A DNA stretch of 64,000 bases. Source: Aestuariibacter salexigens DSM 15300. GTDB taxonomy: Bacteria; Pseudomonadota; Gammaproteobacteria; Enterobacterales; Alteromonadaceae. The stretch spans positions 124,001 through 188,000 of the forward strand of contig NZ_AUBH01000002.1 of the NCBI RefSeq assembly GCF_000429145.1. Reading direction: 5' to 3'. The notes below the pieces were generated by a model. It saw only the letters and a list, made by a program, of their open reading frames with translations. It made no database searches and was not told the origin of the DNA. This document shows, in pieces, positions 56,199 through 64,000 of this stretch (the stretch's first letter is position 1; each line of letters starts with the position of its first letter). Made by a program: the position numbers and the translations under genes.

Positions 56199-56244
56199 CG
56201 TTATCAGTACCATTGGGATCGGACGTGCAAGAATAGAAAAACCA

Positions 56245-56299
56245 GGTGAAAAACAGGTGAAATTCACCCGGATTTCACTTTGTTTCTTGTAAGGTGAAC
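56245..56299. promoter_or_regulatory. GGTGAA/TTTCAC direct-repeat cluster in the divergent promoter
   Basis: GGTGAA occurs at 56245, 56256 and 56293; the first two are exactly 11 bases apart. GATTTCACTT occurs at 56271. A 13-base near-palindrome, GGTGAAATTCACC (56256-56268), is part of it. The cluster lies between the retropepsin gene and the response regulator gene and shares its motif with the site at 58197. Helical-turn spacing fits OmpR-family binding sites. Confidence 0.55.
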
Positions 56300-56327
56300 A
56301 GAATGACTGCAGGCCAGGATAGATAGA

Positions 56328-57002
56328 TTGAAGATTCTGCTGATAGAAGATAACCCTACAATTGCGCAGCAAATTGTCGAATTCCTTTCAGGCCATAACT
56401 GGCATGTCGACTACGCTCACAATGGACAGCTGGGTATTCAATTGGCAGTCAGCGATATTTTTGATGTTGTGCTACTGGATCTGAATCTGCCAGATATGGA
56501 TGGTTTGCAGGTGTGTGAGGCGATAAAGCAAAACGCAAAGGTTACACCGCCAGTGCTAATGGTGACGGCACGGGATCGGTTCGAAGATAAATCGGCGGGT
56601 TTTCATCAAGGTGCTGATGATTACCTTACTAAGCCCTTTGACTTGCGTGAACTGGCGCTGCGCTGCCAAGCATTGGCTCGCAGAGACAACCTGCATCAGC
56701 ATAAAAAGATTGAAGTGGGTGAGTTGAGCATTGATTTAACCGCCAGGTCTGCTAGTCGAGCAGGTGAGACGCTTGCATTGACTCATGTTGGGTTTGAACT
56801 GCTGGTCATATTGGCGCAACATTTTCCACAGCCTGTGTCTCGCTCCCTGATTCTTCATAAATTATGGGCAGACGCACCACCAGACAGTGATGCGCTCAAA
56901 TCGCACATTTATTCGCTGAGGCAGGAATTGGATAAGTCTTTTGCCTACCCAATGCTCAAGACCGTGATGAATCTTGGCTACCAACTGGTCGTGGATAAAT
57001 GA
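56328..57002 (+). CDS. OmpR family response regulator
   Basis: A 224-residue regulator. Receiver domain: acidic pocket LLIEDNP (about 4-10), phosphoacceptor Asp51 in VVLLDLNLPDMDG, conserved Thr/Lys in MVTARD and DDYLTKPFDLREL. The C-terminal winged helix (about 130-224) ends SHIYSLRQELDKSFAYPMLKTV...GYQL, typical OmpR/PhoB form. TTG start fits the family N-terminus. It overlaps the kinase gene by four bases (ATGA), so the two are a cognate pair. Confidence 0.93.
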   Translation: MKILLIEDNPTIAQQIVEFLSGHNWHVDYAHNGQLGIQLAVSDIFDVVLLDLNLPDMDGLQVCEAIKQNAKVTPPVLMVTARDRFEDKSAGFHQGADDYLTKPFDLRELALRCQALARRDNLHQHKKIEVGELSIDLTARSASRAGETLALTHVGFELLVILAQHFPQPVSRSLILHKLWADAPPDSDALKSHIYSLRQELDKSFAYPMLKTVMNLGYQLVVDK

Positions 57003-58207
57003 AGTTGATCTCCAGTATTAAACATCAAACGCTGCTCATGTTTGTTGGACTGAGTCTTGCGCTTACGGCGTTATTTCTGACACTTGCCGGCATTGCTGCT
57101 TTTATCGTAGAGGACAAAATCATTTTTCGTCTGCTTGAGATGGAAGCCAGTCACCTCGAACGCAGCTACGCCCAGTCTGGTCAACTGGATGAATCCCGGC
57201 TCGACTTCGTCGACGTATTTGAAAGCAAAGATGCACTGCCGACATTTATTATTCACGCGATTGAAAAAGGAACAGATGATAATGAAGTGTTTACAGCCAC
57301 AGACGAACATTACCATTTCCGCGAGCTAGACCTTGGCGAAGATAAAAAAGGGTATTTAGTTGCCGAGGTCTCGCCGCTATTGACGGTCACAACCACTCCC
57401 CAGTTTTACGGCTTTTTTTTAATAGGGGTGGTGCTGGCCTTAGTCATCGGTGTGTCATTAGCGATAAAATTCGCCTCCCAGACGGTGCAGCCCGTGCTTG
57501 AGATCACTGCAGCGTTGAAGAACAAGGATCCATTACCTAAATTACGATACGAGCTTGGTTACCTAGCTGACACCATGCAGCAGGCCATTGATGGGCTATC
57601 GCGCAGTTTGCAACGGGAGAAGGACTTTTCAACGGATGTAAATCATGAATTGCGAACGCCTCTGACCATTCTGAATAATATTGTCACGCTTGCTGAAAAT
57701 CGCGGTTTGACTGCAGAGGACCTTGGCCAGCTTCGCCAAGTGAGCAGGCAAATGCAGCATACGATTGACGTATTGTTCGCGTTGGCAAGAGCTGAATCGT
57801 TGGATAAGCAGCCTTGTCTTTTAAAATCTCACGTCGAGCAAAACATTATGCAGTGCATGGCAGCGAAGAGAATGTCATTGGATGTCGAACTTGTCATCGA
57901 CGACAGCATGATGGTCACTTGTAATCCTGTTTTACTCGATCTGCTTTTAACCAACCTGATCAATAACGCCATTACTCACGGCGCCAATGAGGTGCTACGT
58001 ATACAGGCAAGCGAAAAAGGCATAGCGTTCCACAATCGTAGTACTGCTTCACTTTCGGGCGATGTGACACAGCGTGGAATAAAAGGTAAAGACAGCGAAG
58101 GCATTGGCCAGGGCTTGTATCTGGTTACCCGAATCGCAGAGCTATTGGGCTGGCAATACCGGATTGAAAACGCTGACGCGCAATTTTCTGTTTATATTTC
58201 ACTCTGA
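56999..58207 (+). CDS. Sensor histidine kinase
   Basis: A 402-residue membrane kinase. First helix about 14-37, a short periplasmic sensor region, second helix about 140-158, HisKA domain with phosphoacceptor His216 in DVNHELRTPLT, and a HATPase domain with N-box LINNAITHGANEV (about 320) and G2 box GIGQGLYLV (about 365). The HATPase is short between N and G2, with no clear G1 (DxGxG). Paired with the overlapping OmpR-type regulator. The periplasmic region is about 100 residues without a recognised ligand domain. Confidence 0.9.
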   Translation: MKLISSIKHQTLLMFVGLSLALTALFLTLAGIAAFIVEDKIIFRLLEMEASHLERSYAQSGQLDESRLDFVDVFESKDALPTFIIHAIEKGTDDNEVFTATDEHYHFRELDLGEDKKGYLVAEVSPLLTVTTTPQFYGFFLIGVVLALVIGVSLAIKFASQTVQPVLEITAALKNKDPLPKLRYELGYLADTMQQAIDGLSRSLQREKDFSTDVNHELRTPLTILNNIVTLAENRGLTAEDLGQLRQVSRQMQHTIDVLFALARAESLDKQPCLLKSHVEQNIMQCMAAKRMSLDVELVIDDSMMVTCNPVLLDLLLTNLINNAITHGANEVLRIQASEKGIAFHNRSTASLSGDVTQRGIKGKDSEGIGQGLYLVTRIAELLGWQYRIENADAQFSVYISL

Positions 58208-58219
58208 TTTCACTTCACC
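58197..58219. promoter_or_regulatory. TTTCAC direct repeat upstream of the DJ-1/PfpI gene
   Basis: TTTCAC occurs at 58197 and 58208, exactly 11 bases apart, followed by TTCACC at 58214. The core GATTTCACTT is the same as in the divergent promoter at 56271. It spans the end of the kinase gene and the gap before the DJ-1/PfpI gene. Likely operator of the adjacent response regulator (inference). Confidence 0.5.
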
Positions 58220-58257
58220 TCATTTACCCTGTATTTGAACTAAATGAGGTGGGTTAC

Positions 58258-59337
58258 ATGATAAAGAAACTGATTATTTCCCTGGTAGTCATTGCGGCGC
58301 TGTTTGTCTCGATGTTTTATGGGGCGCGAGCTTGGCTTAAGAGTGCGCTACCTGAGCGAGCATATATTGAGGCGTTGAAACAAACTACGCCTTCAGACCT
58401 TTCCTATATCAACGAAAACGTACCCGCTTCTCGAGGCAGGATCCTGACTGTGCTGACCAATGTTAACAGCATGGGAGAGGGCGAAAAAATAGGGTATGAG
58501 CACACAGAGTTGGCGCGAGCGTACTGGGTATTTACCGCGAATGGATTTGATGTTGACTTCGCCAGCCCGCAGGGCGGAAAACCGCCCGTCGTCATCGATG
58601 GAGATGATATGGGAGCATTTGACTATGCGTTCCTTAACGCCACTGATATTCAGGACAGAATTGATGAGTCTATACCCGTGTCCAAGATTAACCCCCTCGA
58701 TTATGCAGCGGTTTACTTTGTCGGAGGAAAGGGCGCCATGTTTGACTTCCCCGATAACCCAGACATCCAGCGTATCATCAAAGCACTTTATCAACATGAT
58801 CGCGTTATCAGCGCGGTCTGTCATGGCCCGGCTGCATTGGTAAACGTCACACTGGATGACGGCACGATGCTGCTAGCTGATAAGGCAGTGACAGGCTTTA
58901 CCAATGAAGAAGAGCTATTTTTGATCCCTGATGCAATAACGATATTTCCATTCTTGCTGGAAGATAAGTTGATACAGCAGGGAGCGCTGTTTGACAAAGG
59001 GGACCGCTATCTGGAGCAGGTCACTCAGCATGGCAAGGTCATTACCGGACAGAACCCCTGGTCAGTATGGAAAATGGCAGAGATGGTGGTAGCTGAATTA
59101 GGCTATACGCCAAAGCAGAGAACTCGCACGCCTGAAGAGCTGGCGATTGATTTGTTGATGACATACGAGCGAGGTGGATATAACGAAGCGTACTCGGCTA
59201 TGATAGCTCAGCCTCAGGCCTATCAGCGCATTACAATATTGATGCACGGTATCGTGTCATTTATGGAGTTTGATATTGGCAAAGGCATTGATTTGCTGAG
59301 ACTCACTCACCACCTCAAGGAACTGGCTGGAGAGTGA
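58258..59337 (+). CDS. DJ-1/PfpI family protein with membrane anchor
   Basis: About 359 residues. An N-terminal membrane helix (IISLVVIAALFVSMFYGA) leads into a DJ-1/PfpI-like domain (about 55-270): HTELARAYWVFTANGFDVDFASP, the glutamine-amidotransferase-like elbow ISAVCHGPAALVN with Cys188, and the LTNVNSMGEGEKIG start region. This group includes chaperone/glyoxalase-type and amidase-type enzymes. The C-terminal 90 residues are helical. ATG at 58258 has a GAGGT site. It follows the two-component system and a shared repeat motif, so it is a likely target. Confidence 0.86.
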   Translation: MIKKLIISLVVIAALFVSMFYGARAWLKSALPERAYIEALKQTTPSDLSYINENVPASRGRILTVLTNVNSMGEGEKIGYEHTELARAYWVFTANGFDVDFASPQGGKPPVVIDGDDMGAFDYAFLNATDIQDRIDESIPVSKINPLDYAAVYFVGGKGAMFDFPDNPDIQRIIKALYQHDRVISAVCHGPAALVNVTLDDGTMLLADKAVTGFTNEEELFLIPDAITIFPFLLEDKLIQQGALFDKGDRYLEQVTQHGKVITGQNPWSVWKMAEMVVAELGYTPKQRTRTPEELAIDLLMTYERGGYNEAYSAMIAQPQAYQRITILMHGIVSFMEFDIGKGIDLLRLTHHLKELAGE

Positions 59338-59347
59338 GAGGCCATAC

Positions 59348-61687
59348 TCAGAAAGCATAGCTGAGTGCCATCCACCAATGTCGTGACTCGATAGAAGGTG
59401 TGCCGTCTGCACCTAGAAGGTCTCCTGTGCCATTGATCGGATAGAGGGCATCTTCTTGCCAGATATTTTTGAGCACTGCACTGATTTCCAGGTTATCGAG
59501 CGATGGAAGCCGCAAGCTGATGCCTAGGTTGGCTATATGACCGCCATCTATCGTGTTACCGGTAGGGGCGTAGTATTGCCAAAAATACACATGTTCATAT
59601 TTAAGTGAGAGTTGTCCGACGTCTAATTGTTTAGCGTAATCGACATGCAGACGTGAAATATTTTCCGGATAAGCCGCGACTTTATTGCCAGGTAACACAT
59701 ATCCACCGATAACACCGTCATCAGCGTTGACTACACTGACATGTGAATGACTTGCAGAGACTAAAAGGTTGTCATACTGGTATCGTATATCCAACTCAAT
59801 ACCATGCTGGGTAAGCTTGCCCGTCTGATTTTGATAATACCAGTTACCGCCCCAGGTACCGATGTCATCAGTACCAATCTTGTCACCGAACTGCAGACCG
59901 ATCCAACCATTTGCTTCTGCAGCCAGGATATCCTCAAAAGTGTTATAAAAAATGATGCTGTTAATTTGCAGGCTTTCTTGTGAATACTGGTAAGAAAGCT
60001 CAATGCTTTCAATCGTTTCAGGCTCGACAGGGGTTAACTGTTTAATGTTGTTCCCGGCAATGCCGTCAAAGTCGAAGTCACCATTTGATTCAGCCCATTC
60101 GTTGGCAACAGCAAAATTAGTTTGTGCAAGCAATCCGTCCTGTACAAACCCCCCAGCAAACTGAACGCCCACTGCACCTCTGAAACCAGTTTGCCATGTA
60201 AATCTGAAAAGGTGACGGTTATTTATGTCGTACAAGGCGCCAATACGGGGGCTGAATTGTTCTCCCCAGTTAGGATGATCATCAAAACGTACCGCCGCAA
60301 AAAAATCGAGCGTGTCGCTGAACTGGTAAATATCTTCCAAAAATACGCTGCGGATTGAGATGCTAGCGGGCTTTACCCATGTATTTGATTGGTTAAGTGC
60401 GTTACTGCGGATGAAACCACCCGCACCGTCACTGGAAAAGCCCAACAGCTGGATTTCTTCATTTAAAATGTAGTTACGGCCGTCCGCATCGGTTCGACCG
60501 AAATTGTAGTTCACGTACTCTGCGCCGAGTGCGACGCGGTGATTGGGCAGCGGTTCGTCCCAATTTAACAGGAATGTGACACCCCTGCGTATTTCGCCTG
60601 TCCCACCCATTTTTAATCCGGGCGTGACCATATCATCAGCAGTCGCACTTGCAGCCGCACTGCCATCTTCAACAAACGGAGCAAATTGACTACCGAACGC
60701 TTCAAAGTTAAATCGCTCAATGGTGCGAACATTGTTCCCGTGTGAGAACAGCTGATAATCATCCTGAGTATAATTAGCACTGACTTTCACGCGAAGTGTA
60801 TCGCTTAGAGGTTGCTGGTAGTGAGCTGAAATGCCTGTGATGGTTTGTTTGACCACTTCTCTGTCGCGATAAAAATTATATAAATCACGCTGGTGTTCAA
60901 AATGATACAGATCAATATCAAGACGCTGATGAGACAGATTAGCAAACAGGCTTTGATGTTCATTTCGCTTGAGATGATGGTTTCGTTGATAAACGCTGAG
61001 TCCTTGATCAATACGGGTCTGTGCCCACCCACGGTTGGACATCGTCTGGCCGTCATAATCCCCTTTTGAGAGAAACAGATAGGCTTTGGTGTCATCATGA
61101 AAATACGCCATATCCGTACTGATTTTGCGATAACCATGTTGACCAAACTTGAGTGTTGCCGTTGCGCCAGGCTTATCAGGCTGTCGCGTAACAATATTGA
61201 TTACGCCCAGTAACGCGCCCTGACCCAGTGTTACGGAACCTGGCCCTCGTATCACTTCAATACGTTCAATCATCTCCATGTTGATGCCGTTGAGTAGTAC
61301 ATCCGGCGCCCCCCAGAACCACTCTGTGTTGAGGCTTTCACCATTAAGTAACAACATCGTTTTGGAGTTGTTATCTGGTACGACACCTCTGAATCCGGCA
61401 ATGGTGTCATCTTGATCTTCAACCAGAAAATAGCCTGGTACATATATGGTGAGCAGTTCGTTGAGCGTTCTTGCGCCAGAAAGGCGTATGGTGTCAGCAG
61501 TAATTGTGGTAATTGAGGTAGGTTGTTTTCGAAGTTCAGTGACTACATTTGAGGCGACGGAGATTTCAACATTAAGTAATTCTTCGAGAGATAAGGACAA
61601 AAGTGAATCAATACTACTCTCAGCACTTGTATTGGCTGCAAACATCGCGCAGCACGCTAAAACTAATCGATGATTGATAACGCTCAT
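59348..61687 (-). CDS. TonB-dependent outer-membrane receptor
   Basis: About 779 residues. Signal peptide (LVLACCAMFAANTSA), then a plug domain (about 50-165): VASNVVTELRKQPTSITTI, TLNELLTIYVPGYFL, MIERIEVIRGPGSVTLGQGAL and GVINIVTR, followed by a barrel ending in aromatic Phe (ALSYAF). No classical TonB box is obvious. The plug region with a MxxLLxLSLEELLNVEIS lead resembles the family of receptors paired with YfiR-type proteins. Ligand unknown. It precedes the YfiR/kinase gene's 3' end by 94 bases on the same strand. Confidence 0.93.
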   Translation of the reverse strand: MSVINHRLVLACCAMFAANTSAESSIDSLLSLSLEELLNVEISVASNVVTELRKQPTSITTITADTIRLSGARTLNELLTIYVPGYFLVEDQDDTIAGFRGVVPDNNSKTMLLLNGESLNTEWFWGAPDVLLNGINMEMIERIEVIRGPGSVTLGQGALLGVINIVTRQPDKPGATATLKFGQHGYRKISTDMAYFHDDTKAYLFLSKGDYDGQTMSNRGWAQTRIDQGLSVYQRNHHLKRNEHQSLFANLSHQRLDIDLYHFEHQRDLYNFYRDREVVKQTITGISAHYQQPLSDTLRVKVSANYTQDDYQLFSHGNNVRTIERFNFEAFGSQFAPFVEDGSAAASATADDMVTPGLKMGGTGEIRRGVTFLLNWDEPLPNHRVALGAEYVNYNFGRTDADGRNYILNEEIQLLGFSSDGAGGFIRSNALNQSNTWVKPASISIRSVFLEDIYQFSDTLDFFAAVRFDDHPNWGEQFSPRIGALYDINNRHLFRFTWQTGFRGAVGVQFAGGFVQDGLLAQTNFAVANEWAESNGDFDFDGIAGNNIKQLTPVEPETIESIELSYQYSQESLQINSIIFYNTFEDILAAEANGWIGLQFGDKIGTDDIGTWGGNWYYQNQTGKLTQHGIELDIRYQYDNLLVSASHSHVSVVNADDGVIGGYVLPGNKVAAYPENISRLHVDYAKQLDVGQLSLKYEHVYFWQYYAPTGNTIDGGHIANLGISLRLPSLDNLEISAVLKNIWQEDALYPINGTGDLLGADGTPSIESRHWWMALSYAF

Positions 61688-61781
61688 CACTGTCACATCT
61701 GTACACTACGATGTAAGTAAAGCGCGCGACGTTGAGAAAGTCAAAGTACTTCGGTAGGAACCCTTAGCTGAAGCCGCAACG

Positions 61782-63683
61782 TTAACTTGAGACGGGTAGA
61801 GTCAGCGTAAAGCAAACACCATTGGCATCATCCTCGAGATGCAGGTGCCCGCCCAGATGGTTATGCACAATGTTGTAGCAAATATGCAAACCTAGCCCCA
61901 CCAATCCCTTGTGTCGCTTTGTGGTGTAAAAGGGCTCAAATAACTGACGTTTTTCGTCTTCAGTCAATGGTTGTCCATCATTCTGAAAACGCATCGTCAG
62001 ATTCGTTCCCTGTTGCTTACACGCTATGTTTAAGGGTGTTTTTCCGTCACTTGAGCTATCGCCATGAAGCGCCGCATTACACATCAGTTGTGTCACCACA
62101 TTAACAAGCGCTGTTACATTACAATGGATGTGTAGGTCACTGTGGCAATCTATGTCCAATTTCAGGCGTTCTCTATCGTCACCATTGAGGTGAAAATGGT
62201 ATGCATCATCGAGCAGTTGCCTGACAACCACCTGTTGCGAGTCCTTTGCTAATTCATCGGCAGAGAGCTCTTTGAATCTAGAGATTAAATTAGCCGCGCG
62301 TTGCTGATTGTTTGAGATAAGCTGCACTGCTTCCCGACTATTTTCTATCAACTTTTCAAGCATACTACGGGACAGTGTTTGAGACGTTAAGCGCGTGCTG
62401 ACTTCATTTAGTTCATGTTCAAGGCTACTGGAAGCAGTGATAATGTTGCCCAGTGGTGTGTTCATTTCATGTGCGACACCGGCAACCAAAAAGCCCAGTG
62501 ATGCCATCTTTTCAGATTCAACCAACTGGTCTTTGGTTTCCAGTAATGCCTGATGGGTTAACCTCAATTTCTTACTGCGACGCAGGAACGCGATAAATAC
62601 AAAAGTGATCAGTAACATCAGTGTTACAATGATGATGATGACCAGATTCTGTGTACTGATCAGTTCATCACTTTTTTGAATCTGTTCGGTCTGTTCTGCA
62701 ATTATGATTTCTCGCTCCGACAGCCTGGCGGATGTTTCACGTATGGTTTCTTCTTGACTACCTATTTTGCGTTGTTGTTCTGCGATTAATCCTTCATTGC
62801 GTTGAATTTGTTTGAGTTGGTTTTCCAGTGCCAACTCTCTCTCTTGAATGGTCTTGTTGTTTGCCGCGAGCGTGCTTTTAGCTGTCCTGACATCGTCATT
62901 TAAGCTCATCACCTGCACTTCGAGTTTTTTGACTTCTTCGCCTTCAGACATTAATTGCTGCCTGATCGCTTCAAGACTCTTTTCTGCCTTGGCGATATCA
63001 TTTATCTGCTGTTCGATGGTTTGTTGTTGTGAATCGATGATGGCAGTTACGTCTGCAAGCTGTTGCTCTTTCACTGCTACTTCACGCTGCAGCTCTTTGA
63101 GTAACTCAGCGATGTCGACCTCTCGTCCACCGAGTACGAGCACGTCAATGTCGATGGGGAGGTTGTTATAAGCAAGCGTGTAACGATTAAGCTCAAATGT
63201 CATGCGTGTACCGCTGGTGAGCAAATTAATGTGTGTCAGCTTGCTGTCTATCGCGTTAATCGTGATAACGAGGATAGGGCGCCGGTCAATCAGTGAAAAA
63301 AGTTGCTCCAGACCCTCTTGTTTATTCTCGTCTACGATGATCACATTGGCATCGACAACCGCCGTTTGAATCGTCTCGCTACGTGCTACCACAAGCGATA
63401 AGTCCTCAATGCTGCGGGACCCAATCAGTGAAAGTGCTGAAAACAGCTCAGTATCTTCACCAAGATAATTGAATTTAAGCGTTTGTTGAGAGGTTACCTC
63501 TCGCCACTGGATAGATTCTGATAGCTGATATACGTAGGCGGCAATCAGCGATTCTTTAGTAGCTGTTTGCGCTTCTGCAGTGGTACTTGCAGCTAACCAA
63601 ATAAGCAGTGCGGACATCACCACAGAGATTATTTTAGAGGCAGTATAGCGGTTTGTTTTCGGAGTGATTTTCCACATGCGCAA
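61782..63683 (-). CDS. YfiR (DUF4154)-coiled coil-histidine kinase fusion
   Basis: A 633-residue sensor. A signal/anchor segment (about 15-38) is followed by a periplasmic YfiR/DUF4154 domain (about 45-195; YVYQLSESIQW, LLTSGTRMTFELNRYTLAYN). A long Glu/Gln-rich coiled coil (about 200-345), one membrane helix (about 350-370) and then a kinase with His405 in GVAHEMNTPLGNII, N-box VVTQLMCNAALHG and G2-like GLVGLGLHICYNIV. Kinase of the NtrB/HisKA_3-like type with a single-gene sensor. The co-directional TonB receptor lies downstream, suggesting a surface-to-cytoplasm signalling unit; there is no response regulator adjacent. Confidence 0.9.
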   Translation of the reverse strand: MRMWKITPKTNRYTASKIISVVMSALLIWLAASTTAEAQTATKESLIAAYVYQLSESIQWREVTSQQTLKFNYLGEDTELFSALSLIGSRSIEDLSLVVARSETIQTAVVDANVIIVDENKQEGLEQLFSLIDRRPILVITINAIDSKLTHINLLTSGTRMTFELNRYTLAYNNLPIDIDVLVLGGREVDIAELLKELQREVAVKEQQLADVTAIIDSQQQTIEQQINDIAKAEKSLEAIRQQLMSEGEEVKKLEVQVMSLNDDVRTAKSTLAANNKTIQERELALENQLKQIQRNEGLIAEQQRKIGSQEETIRETSARLSEREIIIAEQTEQIQKSDELISTQNLVIIIIVTLMLLITFVFIAFLRRSKKLRLTHQALLETKDQLVESEKMASLGFLVAGVAHEMNTPLGNIITASSSLEHELNEVSTRLTSQTLSRSMLEKLIENSREAVQLISNNQQRAANLISRFKELSADELAKDSQQVVVRQLLDDAYHFHLNGDDRERLKLDIDCHSDLHIHCNVTALVNVVTQLMCNAALHGDSSSDGKTPLNIACKQQGTNLTMRFQNDGQPLTEDEKRQLFEPFYTTKRHKGLVGLGLHICYNIVHNHLGGHLHLEDDANGVCFTLTLPVSS

Positions 63684-63896
63684 GATTGGTTCTTCGTGTT
63701 ATGCATCATATAAATTCAAGCTATATCGCTAATATAGCGCAGTACTTGTGTCAGTGTACGTTTTATCGAAAAAAGCGTTGTTTCACGGTGATACGTCTGT
63801 CTTTCCTTCCAACTATGTTTAACTGCAAGCATAGAAGAAAAGCGCAATTCCATGTAAGTTATGGGTATCAAGTCCCGCTAAGAGGAATGCTGTGTT

Positions 63897-64000
63897 ATGT
63901 GGTATCAAAAATCCGTTGGTCGTCGATTACTCGTTATGGTGTTGTCAAGCATGGCAGCACTTTTCCTGCTTTATGGTATCTGGCAAGTTAGTCAGGTACG
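63897..64000 (+). CDS. 5' end of a membrane protein gene, cut by the window edge
   Basis: An ATG at 63897 with AGAGGA ten bases upstream opens a frame of 34 codons to the window edge. The encoded start (MWYQKSVGRRLLVMVLSSM, then AALFLLYGIWQVSQV) is a membrane anchor typical of sensor proteins. The remainder lies outside the window, so the product cannot be named. A second frame across the same bases is rejected. Confidence 0.65.
   Translation, partial: MWYQKSVGRRLLVMVLSSMAALFLLYGIWQVSQV

Noticed and set aside
63686-63991. 101-codon frame at the right edge
   Set aside because: Its translation lacks membrane or domain character; the frame starting at 63897 has a ribosome site and a clear membrane anchor.
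1-64000. CRISPR arrays, insertion sequences, prophage genes and rRNA
   Set aside because: No regularly spaced repeats, transposase or phage structural proteins, or rRNA sequence were seen on either strand.

Overview
The window looks like chromosomal DNA of a marine, respiring gammaproteobacterium, most likely of the Alteromonadales/Alteromonadaceae type. The evidence is conserved gammaproteobacterial gene order (lpxH-ppiB divergent from cysS; mltD-gloB divergent from a YafS-like methyltransferase; metG divergent from mrp, then dcd), MiaE, a proL-type tRNA-Pro, a TonB receptor, a GGDEF protein and a PEP-CTERM protein. No phage, insertion sequence, CRISPR array or plasmid origin was seen. The assignment rests on gene content and protein character only, because no database search was possible.

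Layout. 0-8.8 kb: 3' end of purF, a Yip1 membrane protein, a large DUF305/LVIVD secreted protein, an S41 peptidase, a GNAT enzyme and an AraC regulator divergent from a DUF4386-like membrane protein. 8.8-20 kb: a tightly packed eight-gene operon, rnfB - giant pyruvate:ferredoxin-type oxidoreductase - rnfC - rnfD - rnfG - rnfE - rnfA - ferredoxin/NAD(P) reductase, preceded by a clear FNR/Anr box. 20-39 kb: patatin, CHASE-GGDEF cyclase, STAS-like protein, MiaE, YncE-like propeller, a PBP-like protein and the housekeeping blocks listed above, ending at tRNA-Pro(GGG). 39-49 kb: an AT-richer accessory stretch with a metal-binding-domain/hydrolase fusion, a four-gene ABC exporter cluster, an orphan DUF3883 fragment, a PEP-CTERM protein behind a sigma-54 promoter, and a metal/redox cluster (glutaredoxin-MauE, MerR, CopC, CopD, DUF4198). 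49-64 kb: a large zinc metalloprotease, a permease, a decayed PBP-like gene, an XRE regulator, a retropepsin-like lipoprotein divergent from a two-component system and a DJ-1/PfpI protein, a TonB-dependent receptor with a YfiR/histidine-kinase fusion, and the start of another membrane protein.

The most striking system is the 8.9-20 kb operon. A 2-oxoacid oxidoreductase of about 1,640 residues, carrying its own C-terminal ferredoxin domain, sits between rnfB and rnfC, and a plant-type FNR closes the operon. Read together, the genes suggest that low-potential electrons from 2-oxoacid oxidation go either to the ion-pumping Rnf complex (to NAD+) or through the soluble flavoprotein (to NAD(P)+), under low-oxygen control. 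This is inference from gene order, motifs and the FNR box. Smaller leads are the shared TTTCAC/GGTGAA direct repeats flanking the two-component system, the sigma-54 promoter of the PEP-CTERM gene, and the Mer-type operator in front of the glutaredoxin-MauE gene.
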